A stretch of DNA of 64,000 bases, taken from the NCBI GenBank assembly GCA_934513685.1, contig CAKSWY010000010.1, forward strand, positions 14,276 through 78,275, written 5' to 3'. Of the stretch, positions 15,656-24,301 are shown in pieces. Position 1 is the first letter of the stretch. Every line of letters begins with the position of its first letter. Position numbers and translations under genes: made by a program. Under the pieces are notes generated by a model that saw nothing but the letters and a program-made list of their open reading frames with translations, ran no database searches and was not told where the DNA came from. This DNA is from an uncultured Oscillospiraceae bacterium. GTDB lineage: Bacteria > Bacillota > Clostridia > Oscillospirales > Ruminococcaceae.

Positions 15656-16168
15656 TTAGGCAGCGGGCTCTTCCTGCTTGTCCACATAAGCCTGCATAGC
15701 AACAGCCAGGCCGCTGAGGGTGCCGGTAAGGGCGCCAGCGAACATGGACAGCATGCCTTCCAGACCGGGCAGCTTGGCAATGGCCTTGATCTCGTCGGCG
15801 TTCATCACGTCGCCGTTCACAGTACCGGCCTTCAGGGCGAACTGCTTGCTCTTATCCTGCTCCGCGTAGGTGTTCAGGATACGGGCGGCGGCGATGGGAT
15901 CTTCCTTAGAGATGGCGATGGCGGTATCGCCCTTGAAGGACTCGCTCAGGGCCTCCAGAGAGGTACCCTTCACAGCCAGGCTCAGCATGGTGTTCTTCAC
16001 CACGGCGTATTCCACGCCGGCTTCACGCAGCTCCTTGCGAAGCTTGGTGTCGTTGGCCACGTTGATGCCCTTGTAGCTGACGACAACCACGCTGGCGGCG
16101 CCGTCCATCTTCTCCTTCAGAGCAGCCACGAAGGCCTGCTTCTCACTCAGAATCTTTGCACTGGGCAT
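15656..16168 (-). CDS. rplJ: 50S ribosomal protein L10
   Basis: Anchors L7/L12 dimers to 23S rRNA and autoregulates its own mRNA. The 170-residue protein has the N-terminal rRNA-binding domain (SVVVVSYKGINVANDTKLRKELREAG, shown here in part; VKNTML follows) and a C-terminal helix for L12 binding (LPGLEGMLSMFAGALTG). It is preceded by a classic L10 leader RNA and an intrinsic terminator, and has its own consensus promoter, so L10-L12 levels can be tuned separately from the upstream rplK-rplA pair. Confidence 0.98.
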   Translation of the reverse strand: MPSAKILSEKQAFVAALKEKMDGAASVVVVSYKGINVANDTKLRKELREAGVEYAVVKNTMLSLAVKGTSLEALSESFKGDTAIAISKEDPIAAARILNTYAEQDKSKQFALKAGTVNGDVMNADEIKAIAKLPGLEGMLSMFAGALTGTLSGLAVAMQAYVDKQEEPAA

Positions 16169-16194
16169 TTGGTTTCACCTCGTTTCAACATTGC

Positions 16195-16357
16195 GTTGCC
16201 CCATTTGGCGGCGCAAAAAAGCCTCCTTCCCGCGCAGCGAGAAAGGAGGCTTCTGAAAACCTTTGAAAGGCTTGATTCACAAAGCGCACGTTTCTCGGCA
16301 GGCAGGACTAACGTCCTTTACGCTCGGGGCACCTGCTGTCTCAAAAACAGCAAATAT
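16195..16357 (-). ncRNA. Ribosomal protein L10 leader (autoregulatory mRNA structure)
   Basis: The minus-strand leader between the rplJ promoter and rplJ contains the known L10-binding core, including GACAGCAGGTGCCCCGAG and GTTAGTCCTGCCTGCCGAG, which fold as a kink-turn-containing multi-helix element in Firmicutes L10 leaders. A terminator hairpin lies at its end. In the established mechanism, excess L10-L12 complex binds the leader and favours termination or blocks expression. The match is by motif recognition; exact boundaries are approximate. Confidence 0.85.
16213..16252 (-). terminator. Attenuator terminator at the end of the L10 leader
   Basis: Stem AGCCTCCTT...AAGGAGGCT with a CG-rich cap, then TTTTTT on the minus strand (16215-16220), ending about 45 nt before rplJ. 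Confidence 0.85.
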
Positions 16358-16386
16358 ATTTTACCGCAAACGTGCGGCTTTGTCAA
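16358..16386 (-). promoter_or_regulatory. rplJ promoter
   Basis: Minus strand TTGACA (16381-16386), 17 bp, TAAAAT (16358-16363), located just after the rplA stop. Confidence 0.85.
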
Positions 16387-16399
16387 GAACTTTTTTCGC

Positions 16400-17095
<696 letters not shown>

Positions 17096-17155
17096 TCCTT
17101 TATCCTCCTGTTGTGGTTAAATCGGATTGTGTTCCTCCCACGATGAAGCCGTAAC

Positions 17156-17581
17156 TCAGTCGGCCACGGTCACGCCCATGCTGCGGCAGGTACCCGCGAT
17201 CATGCTGACGGCGGTTTCCAGGCTGCCGGCGTTCAGGTCGGCCATCTTGGTCTTGGCGATCTCTTCCAGCTGAGCGCGGGTGATGGTGGCCACCTTGGTC
17301 TTGTTGGGCACGCCGGAACCGCTCTCGATGCCGCAGGCCTTCTTGATCAGCACAGGGGCCGGAGGAGTCTTGGTGATGAAGGTAAAGGAGTGGTCAGCAT
17401 ACACAGTGATGACCACGGGAATGATATAGCCCATATCCTTCTGGGTACGCTCGTTGAAAGCCTTGGTGAACTGCATGATGTTCACGCCATGCTGGCCCAG
17501 AGCGGGGCCCACAGGGGGAGCCGGAGTCGCCTTGCCGGCGGGGATCTGAAGCTTAATATAGCCAGTTACTTTTTGCGCCAT
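17156..17581 (-). CDS. rplK: 50S ribosomal protein L11
   Basis: Part of the GTPase-associated centre, binding 23S rRNA helices 43-44. The 141-residue protein has the canonical IKLQIPAGKATPAPPVGPAL start with the conserved Pro-rich hinge and the C-terminal RNA-binding domain (TRAQLEEIAKTKMADLNA, then MIAGTCRSMGV). The ATG at 17581 follows GGAGGTG by 9 nt; an upstream in-frame ATG encodes leader. It follows nusG after an internal terminator hairpin. Its methyltransferase PrmA is encoded in this window at 46278-47198. Confidence 0.98.
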   Translation of the reverse strand: MAQKVTGYIKLQIPAGKATPAPPVGPALGQHGVNIMQFTKAFNERTQKDMGYIIPVVITVYADHSFTFITKTPPAPVLIKKACGIESGSGVPNKTKVATITRAQLEEIAKTKMADLNAGSLETAVSMIAGTCRSMGVTVAD

Positions 17582-17662
17582 TTTAATGCACCTCCAAAAT
17601 TTGTGGTAAGTTAGCGGCCCGCGGCGCGGGCCTCCCACGGGCTGGGCGGCTGCTCAGCCCTA

Positions 17663-17686
17663 TAAAAACCGCCCTGCGGTTTTTAC
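17663..17686 (-). terminator. Hairpin between nusG and rplK
   Basis: Stem AAAACCGC...GCGGTTTT with a 3-4 nt loop and a T-rich 3-prime arm on the minus strand. It probably modulates read-through from nusG into rplK, since no separate rplK promoter is evident. Confidence 0.65.
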
Positions 17687-17709
17687 CGGATGTTTGCTTG
17701 CGAAAGGGG

Positions 17710-18252
17710 TCAAACCGGCTTGACCTGATCCAGGTCCAGCTCGGCGGGGGTCTGACGGCCGGCGAAGGAGATGAGCACCTTCACCTTCTTGGCGGCCAGA
17801 TCGATGCTGGCCACCTGGCCAGCAAAACCCTTCATCACACCGGCCAGCAGCTCTACGCTGTCGCCTTCCTTGTAATCCAGGGTCAGCTCGGCGGATTCCA
17901 CCGGTGCTTCCACACCCAGCTTGTCCACCTCTTCCTGGGTCAGGGGCAGAGGATCTTCACCGGCGGGGCCCACGAACCCGGTGCAGCCGCGCACATTGCG
18001 CACCACATACCAGGTGTCGGTGGTCATCACCATCTTCACCAGCACGTAGCCGGGGAAGATTTTGCGCTCCACCAGTTTTTCCTTGCCGTCCTTGATCTCG
18101 GGCACCATTTCGGTGGGCACCTTGACCTCCTGGATCAGATCGGTCATACGGCGGTTCTGGGCCATGGTCTCCAGGTCCTTCGCCACCTTATTCTCGTAGC
18201 CGGAATAGGTATGCACCGCATACCAGTAGGCCCGTGTCGCCTGATCTTCCAT
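17710..18252 (-). CDS. nusG: Transcription termination/antitermination factor NusG
   Basis: Binds RNA polymerase and links it to Rho or the ribosome. The 180-residue protein has the NGN domain starting WYAVHTYSGYENKVAKDLE, with the family motifs FPGYVLVKM and WYVVRNVRGCTGFVG, and a C-terminal KOW domain (about residues 125-175: YKEGDSVELLAGVMKGFAG). It follows secE by about 30 nt in the standard rpmG-secE-nusG order. Confidence 0.97.
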   Translation of the reverse strand: MEDQATRAYWYAVHTYSGYENKVAKDLETMAQNRRMTDLIQEVKVPTEMVPEIKDGKEKLVERKIFPGYVLVKMVMTTDTWYVVRNVRGCTGFVGPAGEDPLPLTQEEVDKLGVEAPVESAELTLDYKEGDSVELLAGVMKGFAGQVASIDLAAKKVKVLISFAGRQTPAELDLDQVKPV

Positions 18253-18283
18253 CTTGTTACCCTCCGTTATCGGTCCAGGGCGC

Positions 18284-18520
18284 TTATGCGCCCGCGGTCA
18301 GCAGCAGATCCATGCCCAGGCCGAACACAAAGTCCAGCAGCAGAACGACCAGCGCGCTGATGAGCACCACAACGCACACCACGATGGTGTTGTTGATGAT
18401 CTGCTTGCGGCTGGGCCAGACGACCTTTTTCATTTCGCTGCGGGTATCGCGGAAATACTTCGCGATGCCGCTGAAGAAGGCCTTGATCTTACCGGGCTTT
18501 TTACCAGTTTTCTCAGCCAT
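18284..18520 (-). CDS. secE: Preprotein translocase subunit SecE
   Basis: Essential clamp of the SecYEG channel. The 78-residue single-span form typical of Firmicutes shows the conserved amphipathic segment YFRDTRSEMKKVVWPSRKQ before one transmembrane helix (about 45-66). It lies between rpmG and nusG as in most bacteria; a tRNA-Trp often found here is absent. Confidence 0.96.
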   Translation of the reverse strand: MAEKTGKKPGKIKAFFSGIAKYFRDTRSEMKKVVWPSRKQIINNTIVVCVVVLISALVVLLLDFVFGLGMDLLLTAGA

Positions 18521-18535
18521 TGCGTCTGCCCTTCC

Positions 18536-18685
18536 TTACTTCGTCTCGCGATGAACGGTATGCTTCTTGCAGAAACGGCAATACTTCTTCATCTCCAGCC
18601 GGTCGGGGCTGTTCTTCTTGTTCTTCATGGTGTTGTAGTTGCGCTGTTTGCACTCCGTGCAGGCAAGGGTGATCTTCACTCTCAT
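18536..18685 (-). CDS. rpmG: 50S ribosomal protein L33 (zinc-binding form)
   Basis: A 49-residue ribosomal protein read from the minus-strand ATG at 18685, preceded by GGAGGTG. It starts MRVKITLACTEC and ends KKHTVHRETK. The two Cys pairs (CTEC and CRFC) identify the zinc-containing C-plus paralog. It heads the rpmG-secE-nusG unit, 15 nt upstream of secE, and has a promoter at 18789-18817. Confidence 0.96.
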   Translation of the reverse strand: MRVKITLACTECKQRNYNTMKNKKNSPDRLEMKKYCRFCKKHTVHRETK

Positions 18686-18788
18686 TCTTCGGCACCTCCA
18701 TTTTAACGGTTATTTAGCCTCCCTCGGAGTTGCGGGCCGTGCCCGGGAAGTGGGCACAAAAAATAAACCCCGCAAAAGAGGTGTTATC

Positions 18789-18817
18789 ATATTACCACAC
18801 CGCATTCGCGCCGTCAA
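18789..18817 (-). promoter_or_regulatory. rpmG-secE-nusG promoter
   Basis: Minus strand TTGACG (18812-18817), 17 bp, TAATAT (18789-18794). Confidence 0.7.
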
Positions 18818-19038
18818 GTAAAATCGCGATTTTTCTCCGGGAATTTTCGCGTAGATGGGCCGGCTTTGCGTGGTGCGGCCATTGGCTTCCCCGCGAGGGG
18901 AAGGCTTTGCCTTTCCGCGATGGTTCCGCTTTCCACCGCGGCCCTTGGCTTTGCCCCCGCAAAGTTCTCGCACATCCCTTATACACATTATATAGAAAAC
19001 CGCCGTTCTCTCCCGCAAAATTCCCACCGCCCTGCCGA

Positions 19039-19067
19039 TGGAAATTCAATTCTTTTTGTGCTATCAT
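19039..19067 (+). promoter_or_regulatory. ddl operon promoter
   Basis: TGGAAA (19039-19044), 17 bp, TATCAT (19062-19067) with TGC extension; about 80 nt before ddl. Confidence 0.6.
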
Positions 19068-19147
19068 AGGAATACTTATAGGCAAACGGCGCGGCGGCGG
19101 GAAAAATCGGCCCCGCGCCCTGCCCACAGAGAGGGTTGTGAACAACA

Positions 19148-20230
19148 ATGGAACATCAATTGAAGGTCGCCGTGTTTTTCGGCGGCGTTTCCAGCGAGCA
19201 CGAGGTCAGCTGCGTCAGCGCCTCCACCGTGCGAAGCGGATTAGAGCAGGCCGGCTGCCAGGTGACGGCAGTGGGCATCACCAAACAGGGCGACTGGTAC
19301 TACTTCCCCGGCAGCGCCGAGGCCATGGCCGACGGCAGCTGGGAGCAGGACCCCGCCTGCGTGCCTTGTGTGCTGAGCACCAGCCGCAGCAAGAAGGGCC
19401 TGTGGCTGCTGGGTGAAACGCCCCGCTTCATCCCCCTGGACGCGGCGGTGCCCGCCATGCACGGCCGCAACGGCGAGGACGGCACCATTCAGGGCCTGTT
19501 TGAGCTGGCCGGGCTGCCCTATGTGGGCTGCGGCGTGCTCTCCAGCGCCGTGTGCATGGACAAAGCCGTGGCCAACACCCTGCTGGACGCCGCCGGCGTG
19601 CCCCGCTGTGAGTGGACCTGGGCCAGCCGCCGGGAGTGCCGGGCGGACCCCGCTGCCCTGGCCGACCGGGTGAGCGGCAAGCTGGGCTGGCCTGTGTTTG
19701 TCAAGCCCGCCAACGCCGGTTCCAGCGTGGGCATCAGCAAGGCCGCCAACAAGGAAGAGCTGATCCGCGCCATGGAGGTCGCCCTGCACGAGGACGACAA
19801 GGTGGTGTTTGAGCGCTTTGTGGAAGGCCAGGAAGTGGAGTGCGCCGTTCTGGGCAACGACGAGCTGCTGAGCACCCAGCCCGGCGAGATTCTGGCCGGT
19901 GCCGAGTTCTACACCTACGACGACAAATACAAGAACGGCGTGAGCCGCACCCTCATTCCCGCCAATCTGAGCCAGGAGAAGCTGGAAGAGGTGCGCCGCA
20001 ACGCCGAGGCCGCTTACCGCGCGCTGGGCTGCCAGGGCCTGTCCCGCTGCGACTTCTTTGTGGAGAAGGGCACCGGCAAGGTGCTGTGCAACGAGCTGAA
20101 CACCCTGCCCGGCTTCACCGCCATCAGTATGTATCCCAAGCTGATGGAGTCGGCGGGCCTGGATCTGCCCACCCTCTGCCTGCGTCTGGTAAAGCTGGCC
20201 ATGGAGCGAAAGGGGCCTTACCATGGATAA
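19148..20230 (+). CDS. ddl: D-alanine--D-alanine ligase
   Basis: ATP-grasp enzyme making the D-Ala-D-Ala dipeptide of peptidoglycan precursors. The 360-residue protein carries GGVSSEHEVS at the N-terminus, VKPANAGSSVGISK in the ATP-binding domain, and LCNELNTLPGFT at the metal-binding C-terminus. The omega-loop reads YTYDDKYKNG; the Lys-Tyr pair is typical of D-Ala-D-Ala rather than D-Ala-D-Lac (VanA-type) specificity, so the sequence predicts an ordinary vancomycin-sensitive precursor. Its end overlaps murI by 8 bases, forming ddl-murI-DUF1934-argS on one strand. Confidence 0.96.
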   Translation: MEHQLKVAVFFGGVSSEHEVSCVSASTVRSGLEQAGCQVTAVGITKQGDWYYFPGSAEAMADGSWEQDPACVPCVLSTSRSKKGLWLLGETPRFIPLDAAVPAMHGRNGEDGTIQGLFELAGLPYVGCGVLSSAVCMDKAVANTLLDAAGVPRCEWTWASRRECRADPAALADRVSGKLGWPVFVKPANAGSSVGISKAANKEELIRAMEVALHEDDKVVFERFVEGQEVECAVLGNDELLSTQPGEILAGAEFYTYDDKYKNGVSRTLIPANLSQEKLEEVRRNAEAAYRALGCQGLSRCDFFVEKGTGKVLCNELNTLPGFTAISMYPKLMESAGLDLPTLCLRLVKLAMERKGPYHG

Positions 20231-21038
20231 CCGTCCCATCGGCGTATTTGATTCCGGCCTGGGCGGCCTGACCGCCGTGCGCGAACTGCGGCGCATTCTG
20301 CCCGGCGAGGACATCATCTATTTTGGCGACACCGGCCGCGTGCCCTACGGCACCCGAAGCAAGGAGACCATCTGCCAGTACACCCGGCAGGACATTGCCT
20401 TCCTGCTCTCCAAAAAGGTCAAGTTTCTCATGGCGGCCTGCGGCACCGTGAGCAGCACCTTCCCCAGCGCCGAGGCCTGCCGCCTGCCGGTGCCCTTTGC
20501 GGGCGTGGTGGGGGCCGCGGCCCGGGCGGCGGCTGCCGCCACCCACACCGGGCGCATCGGCGTCATCGGCACCCCGGCCACCGTGCGCAGCGGCAGCTAC
20601 GCCGGCGTGCTGGAAGAGCTGGTTCCCGGCGTGGAGATCACCGCCCAGGCCTGCCCGCTGTTCGTGCCTCTGGTGGAGAACGGCTATGTGGAGCCGGACA
20701 ACGAGGTGACCACGCTGGTGGCCCACCAGTATCTGGACCGGGTGAAGGCCGCGAATGTGGACACCCTCATCATGGGCTGCACCCACTACCCCCTGCTGGC
20801 CCCCATCATCGCCAAGGTGATGGGCCCCGGCGTGACCCTCATCGACCCCGGCAAGGAGACCGCGCTGGCCGTGCAGGACGCGCTGGAGGCGCTGGAGCTG
20901 ACCAGCAGCCGCACCGAGGGCGGCAAGGCGGAGTTCTACGTGAGCGACACCGCCGAGAGCTTCCAGTCTGCCGCCCAGCTGTTCCTGGGGCAGTACGCAG
21001 GCGGCCCGGTGGATCAGGTACCCATTGAAAAATACTAA
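20223..21038 (+). CDS. murI: Glutamate racemase
   Basis: Makes D-glutamate for the peptidoglycan stem peptide. The 271-residue protein has both catalytic cysteines: Cys73 in MAACGTVSS and Cys186 in MGCTHYP, plus FDSGLGG with Asp10 and the YFGDTGRVPYG motif. The usual CNT triplet at the first cysteine is CGT here, an unusual but probably tolerated change. It overlaps ddl by 8 bases, consistent with coordinated supply of the D-amino acids of the cell wall. Confidence 0.94.
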   Translation: MDNRPIGVFDSGLGGLTAVRELRRILPGEDIIYFGDTGRVPYGTRSKETICQYTRQDIAFLLSKKVKFLMAACGTVSSTFPSAEACRLPVPFAGVVGAAARAAAAATHTGRIGVIGTPATVRSGSYAGVLEELVPGVEITAQACPLFVPLVENGYVEPDNEVTTLVAHQYLDRVKAANVDTLIMGCTHYPLLAPIIAKVMGPGVTLIDPGKETALAVQDALEALELTSSRTEGGKAEFYVSDTAESFQSAAQLFLGQYAGGPVDQVPIEKY

Positions 21039-21082
21039 GGCAGTGCCGCGGCATTGCCCCAAGCAAAGGCATAGTAAAAGAC

Positions 21083-21520
21083 ATGAACGAGGAATATCTC
21101 ATCAAGATCCGGGGCAGCATGGAGCAGGATGGCCAGACCCCGACAGACCCCATTGAGCTGATGACCCGCGGCAGCTTTGTGCGCAAGGGCAGCAGCTACT
21201 ACATCACCTACAAGGAAACCGAGGCCACCGGCTACGCCGGCTGCACCACCACCCTGAAAATCGCCGAGGACGGCAGCCGGGTGGCCATGCTGCGCTTCGG
21301 CCCCACCCCCAGCCAGCTGATCATCGAGAAGGGCACGCGCCATCTGTGCCACTACGAGACCGGCTACGGCAGCATCACCCTGGGCGTGGCGGCGGACGAG
21401 ATCGTGCAGGAGCTTGGCCCCGAGGGCGGGCACGCCCGTTTCTCCTATGTGCTGGACTCCGGCAACGAGGAACTGATCAGCCGCAATCTGGTGCAGGTCA
21501 CGGTCACGCCGGTGCGGTAA
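21083..21520 (+). CDS. DUF1934 domain protein (YwiB-like)
   Basis: A 145-residue protein of the DUF1934 family, predicted calycin-like beta-barrels of unknown function. Characteristic features are the opening IKIRGSMEQDG, the central SYYITYKETEATGYAGCTTTLKI-type strand pattern and the ending YVLDSGNEELISRNLVQVTV, quoted in parts. The gene lies between murI and argS, a position seen for YwiB next to argS in other Firmicutes. The ribosome binding site is weak (AAAGGC), so translation may be modest. Confidence 0.82.
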   Translation: MNEEYLIKIRGSMEQDGQTPTDPIELMTRGSFVRKGSSYYITYKETEATGYAGCTTTLKIAEDGSRVAMLRFGPTPSQLIIEKGTRHLCHYETGYGSITLGVAADEIVQELGPEGGHARFSYVLDSGNEELISRNLVQVTVTPVR

Positions 21521-21605
21521 CCCCCGCCGGGCCGCCTGCATGGACTTATAAAAACGGATAAGACACACCCCCGCGTAAAAACCATTCGGAGGAATCGAAA
21601 AAGCT

Positions 21606-23366
21606 ATGAGTTACGAAAATTACAACCCCCGCGCCGCGCTGCTGGCCCAGGCCCGCGACCTGCTGACCCGGGCCGCCCAGGCCGCCATGGCCGATGGCAG
21701 CCTGCCCGAGGCCGAGCTGCCCGGCTTTATTGTGGAGATCCCCGCCGACCCGAAGAACGGCGACGTGGCCAGCAACCTGGCCATGGCCGGTGCCCGCGCC
21801 TTTCGCAAAGCCCCCCGTATGATCGCTGAGGCCATCACCGCCCATCTGCCGGAGCTGACCGGCACCAACTTTGACCGGGTGGAGATCGCCGGCCCCGGCT
21901 TCATCAACCTGTATGCCTCCCTGAGCTGGTTCACCGATGTGGTGCGCGCCGCCAGCGAGAACGAGCAGTACGGCCGCACCGACTTCGGCCAGGGCCTGAA
22001 GTACAACGTGGAGTTTGTTTCCGCCAACCCCACCGGCCCCATGCACATGGGCAACGCCCGCGGCGGCGCCCTGGGCGACTGCCTGGCCGCCGTGCTGGAC
22101 TGGGCCGGTTACGATGTGACCCGTGAGTTCTACCTGAACGACGCGGGCAACCAGATCCAGAAGTTCGGCAAGAGCCTGTCGGTGCGCTACCGCCAGCTGT
22201 TCCTGGGTGAAGAGGCCTGCCCCCTGCCCGAGGAGTGCTACCAGGGCGCGGACATCATCGACCGCGCCAAGGCCTTCGCCGAACAGTACGGTGACAAGTA
22301 CCTGAACGTGGACGAGGCCGAGCGCAGCAAGGCCCTGATCGATTTTGCCCTGCCCATCAACATCGCCAACATGGAGAAGGATCTGGGCAAGTACCGCATC
22401 GCCTACGATGTATGGTTTAAGGAGAGCACCCTGCACGCCAGCGGTGCCGTGCAGGCCGTGGTGGACAAGCTGCTGGCCAGCGGCGCCTGCTACAAGGCCG
22501 AGGACGGCGCCATCATGTACCGCAGCGCCCAGTACGCCGCCAAGTACGGCACCGTGAACAAGAAAAAGACCGAGGACGGCAGCGAGGAAGAGGCCAAGGA
22601 CGAGGTGCTGGTGCGCGCCAACGGCATTCCCACCTACTTTGCCGCCGACATCGCCTACCACTACAACAAGCTGGCCGTGCGCGGCTTTGAGAAGGCCATC
22701 GACATCTGGGGCGCCGACCATCACGGCCATGTGGCCCGCATGAAGGGCGCCATGGACGCCATTGGCCTGGACGGCGAAAAGCTGGACGTGGTGCTGATGC
22801 AGCTGGTCAACCTGATGAAGGACGGCAAGCCTGTGCGTATGTCCAAGCGCACCGGCAAGGCCATCAGCCTGACCGACCTGCTGGACATGGTGCCCATCGA
22901 CAGCGCCCGCTTCTTCTTCAACCAGCAGCAGGCCGCCAGCGCCATGGACTTCGACCTGGATCTGGCCATCAAAGAGGACAGCGACAACCCCGTGTACTAT
23001 GTGCAGTACGCCCACGCCCGCATCTGCAGCATCCTGCGCAAGCTGGAGAGCGAGGGCGTGACCTATCAGGGCGCCGAGGGCTGGGCCGGTTACGCCTTCC
23101 CCGAGGCCAGCGAGCAGGAGCTGATGCGCCTGCTGGCCGCCTTCCCCGCCGAGATCGTGCTGTCCGCCCAGCGGTACGACCCCGCCCGCATCAACCACTA
23201 CGTCACCGATCTGGCTGGTGCGTTCCACAAGTTCTACAACAGCTGCCGCATTAAGGACGCTGAACCGCAGGCCCAGCAAGCCCGTATTGCCCTGTGCCTG
23301 GGCGCAAAGCACGTCATCTATTCGGTGCTGAGTATGTTCAAGATCACCGTACCCGAGAGTATGTGA
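21606..23366 (+). CDS. argS: Arginine--tRNA ligase
   Basis: Class I aminoacyl-tRNA synthetase charging tRNA-Arg. At 586 residues it is full length, with the N-terminal Add-1 domain, the HIGH-type signature PTGPMHMGNARGG, the KMSKS-type RMSKRTGKA and the C-terminal DALR anticodon-binding domain (NPVYYVQYAHARICSILRKL and following). GGAGG lies upstream of the ATG. It closes the ddl-murI-DUF1934-argS run and is followed by a perfect 19-bp terminator. A cognate tRNA-Arg(ACG) is encoded in this window at 63754. Confidence 0.96.
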   Translation: MSYENYNPRAALLAQARDLLTRAAQAAMADGSLPEAELPGFIVEIPADPKNGDVASNLAMAGARAFRKAPRMIAEAITAHLPELTGTNFDRVEIAGPGFINLYASLSWFTDVVRAASENEQYGRTDFGQGLKYNVEFVSANPTGPMHMGNARGGALGDCLAAVLDWAGYDVTREFYLNDAGNQIQKFGKSLSVRYRQLFLGEEACPLPEECYQGADIIDRAKAFAEQYGDKYLNVDEAERSKALIDFALPINIANMEKDLGKYRIAYDVWFKESTLHASGAVQAVVDKLLASGACYKAEDGAIMYRSAQYAAKYGTVNKKKTEDGSEEEAKDEVLVRANGIPTYFAADIAYHYNKLAVRGFEKAIDIWGADHHGHVARMKGAMDAIGLDGEKLDVVLMQLVNLMKDGKPVRMSKRTGKAISLTDLLDMVPIDSARFFFNQQQAASAMDFDLDLAIKEDSDNPVYYVQYAHARICSILRKLESEGVTYQGAEGWAGYAFPEASEQELMRLLAAFPAEIVLSAQRYDPARINHYVTDLAGAFHKFYNSCRIKDAEPQAQQARIALCLGAKHVIYSVLSMFKITVPESM

Positions 23367-23483
23367 TCGGCGGCTTGAAGCTGAGTTTGGCAAACGACGA
23401 AGCGGCCAGCGGCCGCCCATGCAGCCAAAACACCAGAACGCCATAACGTTCTGAAAGCATTTTCAAACGCATAAAACTCACAA

Positions 23484-23527
23484 AAAAGTCCGGCCCCACG
23501 CAAACCCATGCGTGGGGCCGGACTTTT
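23484..23527. terminator. Terminator between argS and the YerC-like gene
   Basis: Perfect 19-bp stem (23484-23502 with 23509-23527) around a 6-nt loop, with A and T tracts on both sides; serves convergent transcription. Confidence 0.92.
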
Positions 23528-23609
23528 CTATTGAGTCCGTTTTACGGAAGCTGCTTTGCCGGTGATCGCACCTAGCTTCACCGGGCCGCGGGCAAAGCCC
23601 CGCCGGGCC

Positions 23610-23906
23610 TTACTGCCCCTCTTCGGTGCGGCTGCGGATGACCGCCTGCAGCTCACCCTCGCCATACTGCAATGCGCGGTTTACCCGGCTGACCGTGGCG
23701 CTGCTTGCGCCGGTTTTTTCCAGAATGTCCATGTAGCTGGTGCCAGCCTGAAGCAGCCGGGCCACCTCAAAGCGCTGTTCCATGGCCCGCCGCTCGGTGG
23801 GCGAGCACAGGTCGTTGAAAAACCGCTTGCAGCTCTCCAGATCCTTCAGGGTCAGAATGCTCTCGTACAGATCGTCGGACTGACGACGCTCACTGATCGA
23901 TGCCAT
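23610..23906 (-). CDS. YerC/YecD family TrpR-related protein
   Basis: A 98-residue helical DNA-binding protein of the YerC/YecD (TrpR-like) family. The N-terminal half shows LYESILTLKDLESCKRFFND and LCSPTERRAMEQR; the helix-turn-helix follows as TSYMDILEKTGASSATVSRV and NRALQYGEGEL. The regulator target is not known in general. AGGAGG lies 9 nt before the ATG at 23906; the longer open frame upstream is leader, since a TTGCAA-17-TAGACT promoter lies at 24122-24150. Confidence 0.9.
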   Translation of the reverse strand: MASISERRQSDDLYESILTLKDLESCKRFFNDLCSPTERRAMEQRFEVARLLQAGTSYMDILEKTGASSATVSRVNRALQYGEGELQAVIRSRTEEGQ

Positions 23907-24121
23907 TTCGTTTTCCTCCTGTTGCGGGCAGCACCCACCTGCCGCCGGGCCGGTGCCGCAAATCGCCGTCTGCGCGGGCGGCCCGTCTCTTCCATAGGCA
24001 CTGCCCGCCTTTTCCTTCTCCGTGCACTCCGCCCCATGCCCCGCATTCCGGCCGTGATCCCTCAACGCGGCCGATGGGCACAATTTGGCGGACGCACCGT
24101 CTTTTTCCAAACGCTTCTGCA

Positions 24122-24150
24122 AGTCTAGCACAAAGCAGGAACTTTTGCAA
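24122..24150 (-). promoter_or_regulatory. Promoter of the YerC-like gene
   Basis: Minus strand TTGCAA (24145-24150), 17 bp, TGC-TAGACT (-10 at 24122-24127). Confidence 0.6.
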
Positions 24151-24230
24151 GCTGAAGTTTTGTCTAAAATGCCCGATTTGTTTGATTTTCTATGATTTTT
24201 CGCTTTTTAGTGTAAAAGTGGGCGGGCACC

Positions 24231-24249
24231 AAAAAACGGGCGGCCGCCC
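24231..24249 (-). terminator. Short palindromic terminator after the Na/Pi transporter
   Basis: Palindrome GGGCGGCCGCCC (24238-24249) followed on the minus strand by GTTTTTTG. The stem is short, but a longer upstream pairing (ACGGAC...GTCCGT-like) may assist. Confidence 0.55.
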
Positions 24250-24301
24250 ACGGAGGCTTGCCGTCCGTTCCTTTTGCGTGCTTTGGCCCGGGCAAAGGCG
24301 C

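Larger units (their letters stand above)
18686..19147. other. Intergenic region between rpmG and ddl with divergent promoters
   Basis: This 460-base gap holds the rpmG promoter (18789-18817, minus) and the ddl promoter (19039-19067, plus). Between them, 18860-18975 is GC-rich with small inverted repeats such as TTCCCCGCGAGGGGAA near 18888. Open frames here have no ribosome binding sites and I call no gene. Confidence 0.6.
23907..24301. other. Leader, promoter and terminator region between YerC-like and Na/Pi genes
   Basis: Holds a roughly 200-nt leader of the YerC-like gene, its promoter (24122-24150) and the terminator of the Na/Pi transporter (24231-24249). No further gene is supported. 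Confidence 0.6.

Noticed and set aside
18866..19069. A 67-codon plus-strand frame before ddl
   Set aside because: It lacks a ribosome binding site, precedes the ddl promoter, and has no recognisable features.
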